From NCBI GenBank assembly GCA_019916065.1, contig CM034240.1:39173389-39237388 (forward strand): DNA of 64,000 nucleotides. The letters run 5' to 3'. A model generated the notes under the pieces. It made no database searches and was not told the origin of the DNA. It saw only the letters and a list, made by a program, of their open reading frames with translations. Origin of the DNA: Vitellaria paradoxa. Its lineage: Eukaryota; Streptophyta; Magnoliopsida; Ericales; Sapotaceae. Shown here one piece after another: positions 54,301 through 57,300 of the stretch (position 1 is the first letter of the stretch; the number at the start of each line of letters is the position of its first letter). Both the position numbers and the translations under genes were made by a program.

Positions 54301-57300
54301 GTAATTTGCTTCCATAAACCAAGACTATCAGGAGAGATTATAAATTTACATTATCCTTACTTCATCATTGGATTGGAATTTATTTTTTTTTCCCCAAATT
54401 TGGAATATGTTTCATATCAAAAAAAAAAAAAAATGTATCTACAAAGAATTGAATGCGTATAGCCCTCAAATTTCCAAAAGAGTGTCTGATTCTCAAAAAA
54501 TTATAAAATAATAGAGCATGTGTGGTCACATGTCTAAGCAATCCATGTCCAACACAAACATGGTACCTTTGTAAAAATATCTGTGCTTCGTAGAACATTA
54601 ATATGACATCAATTTTATCCCATTATTGTTAACATCTAAGCAACCTATCCTCTTAAGTTTTGTTAGGTAATATTTTATTAAGTTGGCAATCCATGACCAA
54701 AAGAGAGTTCTAATTCATGTAGACTTAGATGTAGGCTATGGTGTCAACATTTAAAGTTAGAATGGATATTTTCGAAGTGTTAAAAAAGCCAAAAAATTTG
54801 TACTTCACTCGACACTAGCAGGATATCACAGAAAACAGCTGCAACCAATGCAAGATGCAGGCGGGAAGCTTGTGGGAAAATACTGAGGTTATCACGGGAA
54901 CTCAAAAGTGCATGCAGGAACCTAGCAGGATCCTTGCTACCACACAAGGAAACTTCACTGCTTTTAAATTGCGTACAGAAACCTATTTCACCACAAGATT
55001 TCAATATATATGCACTGAGAGCCGCCTTTAGGGTATCTAGATGAGGTACATATATCAAGAGAGCACTGGCACATCAAAGATTTAGTGTTCCTCTCTTTCT
55101 TAGCCAACAATTCTTCATCTTCTACATATGGTTGTGATTCGAAGGATTTAGCATTTTTGTGACTGCACATTCCGTTGACTGGGATGCAATGGGAGTTGTG
55201 GATTCAGTGAATCTTTAAGGATTTGAAGATTGGTCTTTCACTTGGTTTGGGGCATCAAAGATCCTAGCAAATAATCAATGGGGTATAGGTTTGTGGATTC
55301 GAAACTATTCTGAGATTGAGTCTTTGTAATGAAGACATGTTTTATATTAAAAGATTCGAGATTTTTCTCACTTTGGGTTTTCCTAGTTAAGAACCTTGGG
55401 CCTCTTTACTTGCTTTATTATTGTTTTCTTATGTGCTTGTTTGAATCATATGAACTTCAAAGTGTAGTAAAGTTGATACAATGAACAAACTTACAACAGA
55501 GGTGACATTACTGAATACTGGTAACCCTCGCATTAGACAGCTCCATATTGTGTGCCAACCCCTGTCAGGCTGTAGAGACATTTCCAACTAGTCAGTATAG
55601 TCCTCATTAACAAGAAAAGCACAGGATAAGCAAACCTAACGCTCTACATAGGCACCATAACATTCAATAAATTTATTCCACAACAAATTTTTCAGCATGT
55701 TGCTCCAAAACTAGTATAGAGGAAAAGATTGACTTTCGAAAAAACTAATCCATTAATAATTAGATACAACATAAAAGCACCCAAGTTAGGGATCATAATC
55801 AGAAGACATCCAAACAGCCATGCCCAGTGTTAGGAATTAATGAATTAAAATTGCTCCTTTTATCCATCTGCCTTTATTATTCAGCACCCAAGAAGACCTT
55901 CAAAGAATTTCGCATAACAAAAAACAGAGAATCCACACAACAAAAAACAGAGAATCCACACACTTGAGGTCATCCAACAAAATGATTCCAATTTTAACCA
56001 ATTTTAAACGGGTCAAACAAGTCTCTTAGACTGGATCTTGGAATTCACAAGCAGCCCCTAGCCAATAACACTAAGAGCCATCACAAGCTAACCACTGACT
56101 TTACAGACTCTCATGATCTATTGTCCCCCCCCCCCAAATTGATAAATGACTTGGGAACTTTTACCCTAAAACACACTCCACATAAGATGGCACAACACTG
56201 TTTAGTGGGCTGAAAGAGGTCAGGACACAGGAATACAAGCTAGGACAATAAGAAAGCATCTCAAGGTAGATTCCTTCCTACATATATCACTGGTTAGGTG
56301 GAAGAAAAGGCCCTATCTTCCAACTCCATGCAAAACAGATATGCATGGGACATAAACAACACTGATTTCTGGAACATACACAGAAAAACTGCCTGACTCA
56401 GTATTTTTGGGGGAAAAAAATTATTTCTGCCAACACAAGAAGTCTCGAGTATTATGAATGATCACAAAGCATGGTAGCCAAGTAACAAAACCGAGGAATG
56501 TATATATGGCTCAAAGCATTTTTTAAGCACATTTAAGTAATTCAAAATTAATACAACCAAAACTATACAAACATAAACTAACATTTTTAGGCAACATTTG
56601 TAACCAATAAACTTATTTAGGAAAGGAAAAAAAAACATTTATAACCAAAAATCGTGTTGCCACTGCTAAAACATCCAAACTCAAAACCAATTGGCAATAA
56701 GCGGAGATGCCTCATTAGAATCTTATACCGGTCTGGGAAGGTTTATTTTACCAAGATTCAAAATTGAAATAGAGGATAAGTCCTCTCAGACCCAACTCTA
56801 ATACCATGTTAAAGCACTCAACTCAAAACTAATCAGCAATAAGTGGAGAGGTCTCATAGGATATATTCCAACAGCCACTACTTAACACCAACACTAGGAA
56901 TATAAGTGAGAACAATATTTTCTTTACTCGACCACAATACTTGCCTCCCTTCAATGAAGTTCAATCTCATTAAAAAAAAGCAAACCTAAAAACAATAATA
57001 TTGGGCTTAATCTAATGCACTCTCAAATTAACAATGGAATTCCACAAGTTTCACCAACTATACGAATTGTAAAATGAAGCATCAAAAACATATTTTTTAG
57101 TATGCAATTTCTCTATTAACTGGAGGAGACATGGCAGGACTCGACCCCAGATTTTGAATCACATGCTTATATAATAATCCAGGTGTTAGACAGTGGTTTC
57201 ATGATTAAAGAAAATGTCATTTATTCTCATGACGATGAAAAGTTGAAAGATTCAAAACCATCGATTGATACAATACATAGTCACTTCCAGAGCGAAGAAC

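Larger units (their letters stand above)
53148..55494 (-). other. ATM intron E3-E4 (2.3 kb)
   Basis: Contains a copia 5' end (53227-54375) and an unexplained same-strand open frame (54804-55036). The remainder is plain. Confidence 0.75.
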
